From CAZBSE01 sp964610385 (lineage in GTDB: Bacteria; Actinomycetota; Humimicrobiia; Humimicrobiales; Humimicrobiaceae): DNA of 64,000 nt. This document shows, one piece after another, positions 62,522-64,000 of this stretch. The stretch spans positions 124,001 through 188,000 of the forward strand of contig CAZSXW010000002.1 of assembly GCA_964610385.1 (NCBI GenBank), written 5' to 3'. Numbering within the stretch: the stretch's first letter is position 1; each line of letters begins with the position of its first letter. The position numbers and the translations under genes were made by a program. A model generated the notes under the pieces. It did no database searches. It was not told the DNA's origin and was given only the letters and a program-made list of their open reading frames with translations.

Positions 62522-62549
62522 ATTCCCCTAAAAAACAAAAAAGGGGAAT
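62522..62549 (+). promoter_or_regulatory. Hairpin masking the ribosome-binding site of the adaptor gene
   Basis: ATTCCCCT (62522-62529) pairs perfectly with AGGGGAAT (62542-62549) around a 12-base A-rich loop. The 3' arm is the Shine-Dalgarno sequence, two bases before the ATG at 62552, so folding would block translation. The same hairpin has no T tract after it, arguing against a terminator. Confidence 0.55.
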
Positions 62550-62551
62550 AT

Positions 62552-63979
62552 ATGGTTAAAAATAAAAAAAAATTAATTATTTCCATAACATCATCAGCAG
62601 TCGTATTTTTAATTTCCGTTATATTAGTGTCGTGTATGGGCCTGGGGCCTTTTAGCGGAACGGACGAAGATATTACTGTTCAGGATATGGAGATATTCGA
62701 GGTACAAAGAGGTGATATTCTTCAAATTGTGTCCACGACCGGTTCAATAGATGCGGATGTCCAGAACACTTATACACTACAGGGTTCAGGAGAAATAATA
62801 GCAGCTTTGGAAGAGGGGGATTTATTTCAAAAGGGAGATACTCTTGTAGAACTGGACAATTCCGACGGGCTTCTCAAACTGACAGAAGCTGAAAAAGATA
62901 TAGAACTGTCAGAAATATCTCTTAAAAATGCTAAGCTTAATTATCAAAAAGCACTGGATGAAAATCATATTTCCATACAGCTATCAGAGATAAATGCAAC
63001 AAAAGCAGAAGAATCAACTGAAAGTGCACTTAAATCGCTGGAAAGTGCCAATAATAATGCATCAATAGCTTATGAGAATGCCTTACGTGCTTTGGAAAAT
63101 GCGGAAGAGCAGCTGCAGATAGCTCAGAATGACCCTGCGACTACCGATATGCAGCTGAAGCAATATGAATCAGACGTCGAATCGGCAGAGGCACAGGTGG
63201 AATCTACAAAAGAGTCAAACAAATCATCTACGTCTCAATCGGAGTCATCTTATAACCAATCACTTCTTAATCAATCTTCCACTTACTGGAATAATCTAAG
63301 CAGTGAGAAGAATGCAGAGACTCAAATAGAAAATACAAGTAATAATATAAGACAGGCCGAGATACAATTAGAACTGGCAAAAATGAGCCTGGAAGCGGCA
63401 AAAGGAGACATTACAGATAATTATATAATCATTGCTCCCTATGACGGTGTAGTATTTTCATCAGATTTTACAGTCGGAGATCAAAGCGGCGGCAGTAATT
63501 CAATCTCAATAATAGCAAATGACTTTTCAGTAAAGACTACTGTTGGAGAAACAGATATAGCAAAGATCATAAAAGGGGATGAAGCTTATGTCACTCTAGA
63601 GGCTTACCCCGATACCGAGTTTATAGGGAAGATTGAGAAAATAATTCCTATTTCTGTTGAAGAAGGTAATATAGTATCTTTTGAAGTTGCAATAAGTTTT
63701 AAGAATGATGAAGATATTGAAATTTATTACGGGCTTTCGGCCAATATTGATATTATAACTGAAAAAGCAGATAATGTATTACTTGTACCGATTCAATCCG
63801 TATATAAGGAAAATGGGAAAAGTTATGTGGATTTATTAGTATCGGAACAGGAGCCGGGTGAAGAAACAGGGGAGAGTATAAAAAAAGTGGAGGTAACCAC
63901 AGGTATAAATGATTACTATTATATAGAGATAATATCAGGGCTAAAAGAAGGAGATAAAATAATTACTTCAAGAATATGA
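62552..63979 (+). CDS. HlyD/MacA-like efflux adaptor lipoprotein
   Basis: A 475-residue exported adaptor. A basic N-terminus, a hydrophobic helix and lipobox ILVSC (Cys about residue 29) suggest lipid anchoring. The biotinyl-lipoyl-like half (about 55-108, GEIIAALEEGDLFQKGDTLVELDN) is followed by a very long Ala/Glu/Asn/Ser-rich coiled-coil hairpin (about 110-295), the second lipoyl half (APYDGVVFSSDFTVGDQSGG, about 302-321) and beta-barrel/membrane-proximal domains (about 325-475). The organism-type inferred here lacks an obvious outer membrane, so it would span toward the cell wall, as in Gram-positive MacA-like systems. The ATPase and permease should follow beyond the window edge. Confidence 0.87.
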   Translation: MVKNKKKLIISITSSAVVFLISVILVSCMGLGPFSGTDEDITVQDMEIFEVQRGDILQIVSTTGSIDADVQNTYTLQGSGEIIAALEEGDLFQKGDTLVELDNSDGLLKLTEAEKDIELSEISLKNAKLNYQKALDENHISIQLSEINATKAEESTESALKSLESANNNASIAYENALRALENAEEQLQIAQNDPATTDMQLKQYESDVESAEAQVESTKESNKSSTSQSESSYNQSLLNQSSTYWNNLSSEKNAETQIENTSNNIRQAEIQLELAKMSLEAAKGDITDNYIIIAPYDGVVFSSDFTVGDQSGGSNSISIIANDFSVKTTVGETDIAKIIKGDEAYVTLEAYPDTEFIGKIEKIIPISVEEGNIVSFEVAISFKNDEDIEIYYGLSANIDIITEKADNVLLVPIQSVYKENGKSYVDLLVSEQEPGEETGESIKKVEVTTGINDYYYIEIISGLKEGDKIITSRI

Positions 63980-63987
63980 TTATAAAA

Positions 63988-63994
63988 AAAGGAG
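63988..63994 (+). promoter_or_regulatory. Ribosome-binding site of a gene beginning beyond the window
   Basis: AAAGGAG nine bases after the adaptor stop implies a closely coupled next gene, most likely the ABC ATPase of the same efflux system. Confidence 0.45.
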
Positions 63995-64000
63995 TAAAGC

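Overview
The window reads as a low-GC (roughly 35-40 percent by eye), densely packed bacterial chromosome segment of mostly housekeeping genes. Nearly everything is on the + strand. The exceptions are tRNA-Leu(CAA), a TPR gene, a cyclophilin-like gene, the dinB-dnaE2 pair and a PH-like gene. Two gene-order blocks match those familiar from Actinobacteria such as Mycobacterium: polA-rpsA-coaE-uvrB-uvrA ... infC-rpmI-rplT-pheS-pheT, and uvrC-rapZ-(yvcK-whiA)-gap-pgk-tpiA-secG. Together with the low GC, a K+-type membrane pyrophosphatase, ferredoxin-dependent thiol reduction and several radical SAM/B12 proteins, this suggests a deep-branching, probably anaerobic, low-GC actinobacterial lineage. 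That is an inference; a clostridial-type Firmicute is not excluded.

Layout. 0-6 kb: end of a YraQ-type permease, flavodoxin, membrane pyrophosphatase (hppA), larB and an orphan PilB/GspE ATPase. 6-12.3 kb: replicative dnaE, then an opine-dehydrogenase-like gene paired with a B12-binding protein of unknown function. 12.3-17.8 kb: compact histidine operon hisZ-G-B-H-A-F-IE, without hisD, hisC or a histidinol phosphatase gene. 17.8-31 kb: pfkA, tRNA-Leu, polA, rpsA, coaE (apparent AUA start), uvrB, uvrA, uvrC and a small membrane protein. 31-39 kb: rapZ, glycolytic gap-pgk-tpiA-gpmI, secG and a lipoprotein that is a circularly permuted oligopeptide-binding protein. 39-47.5 kb: tRNA-Leu, TPR gene, AmmeMemoRadiSam-type radical SAM enzyme, tRNA-Cys, ABC exporter pair, a two-helix membrane protein with a PAS-GGDEF-HD-GYP regulator, cyclophilin-like protein, and glutaredoxin with an FTR-rubredoxin fusion. 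47.5-52 kb: dinB and a second, PHP-degenerate dnaE, expressed leftward from a promoter carrying a perfect CGAAC-N4-GTTYG LexA box. 52-64 kb: 3D-domain protein, PH-like protein, tRNA-Gly, thrS, a radical SAM protein, infC-rpmI-rplT behind an attenuator leader, pheS, pheT, an MBL-fold hydrolase and an efflux adaptor lipoprotein whose ribosome-binding site lies in a hairpin.

Functional picture: the segment joins DNA replication and repair (DnaE, PolA, UvrABC, SOS-controlled DnaE2/DinB), triose-phosphate glycolysis, histidine synthesis, translation (S1, IF3, L35, L20, ThrRS, PheRS, four tRNAs) and anaerobe-style redox chemistry. I saw no rRNA, CRISPR array, insertion sequence, prophage or replication origin. 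No gene-free gap exceeds about 300 bases except 18758-19082, which holds tRNA-Leu(CAA) and two promoters. The strongest leads are the SOS-controlled mutasome, the permuted binding protein, the non-AUG starts of coaE and infC, the opine-dehydrogenase/B12 pair and the FTR-rubredoxin fusion.
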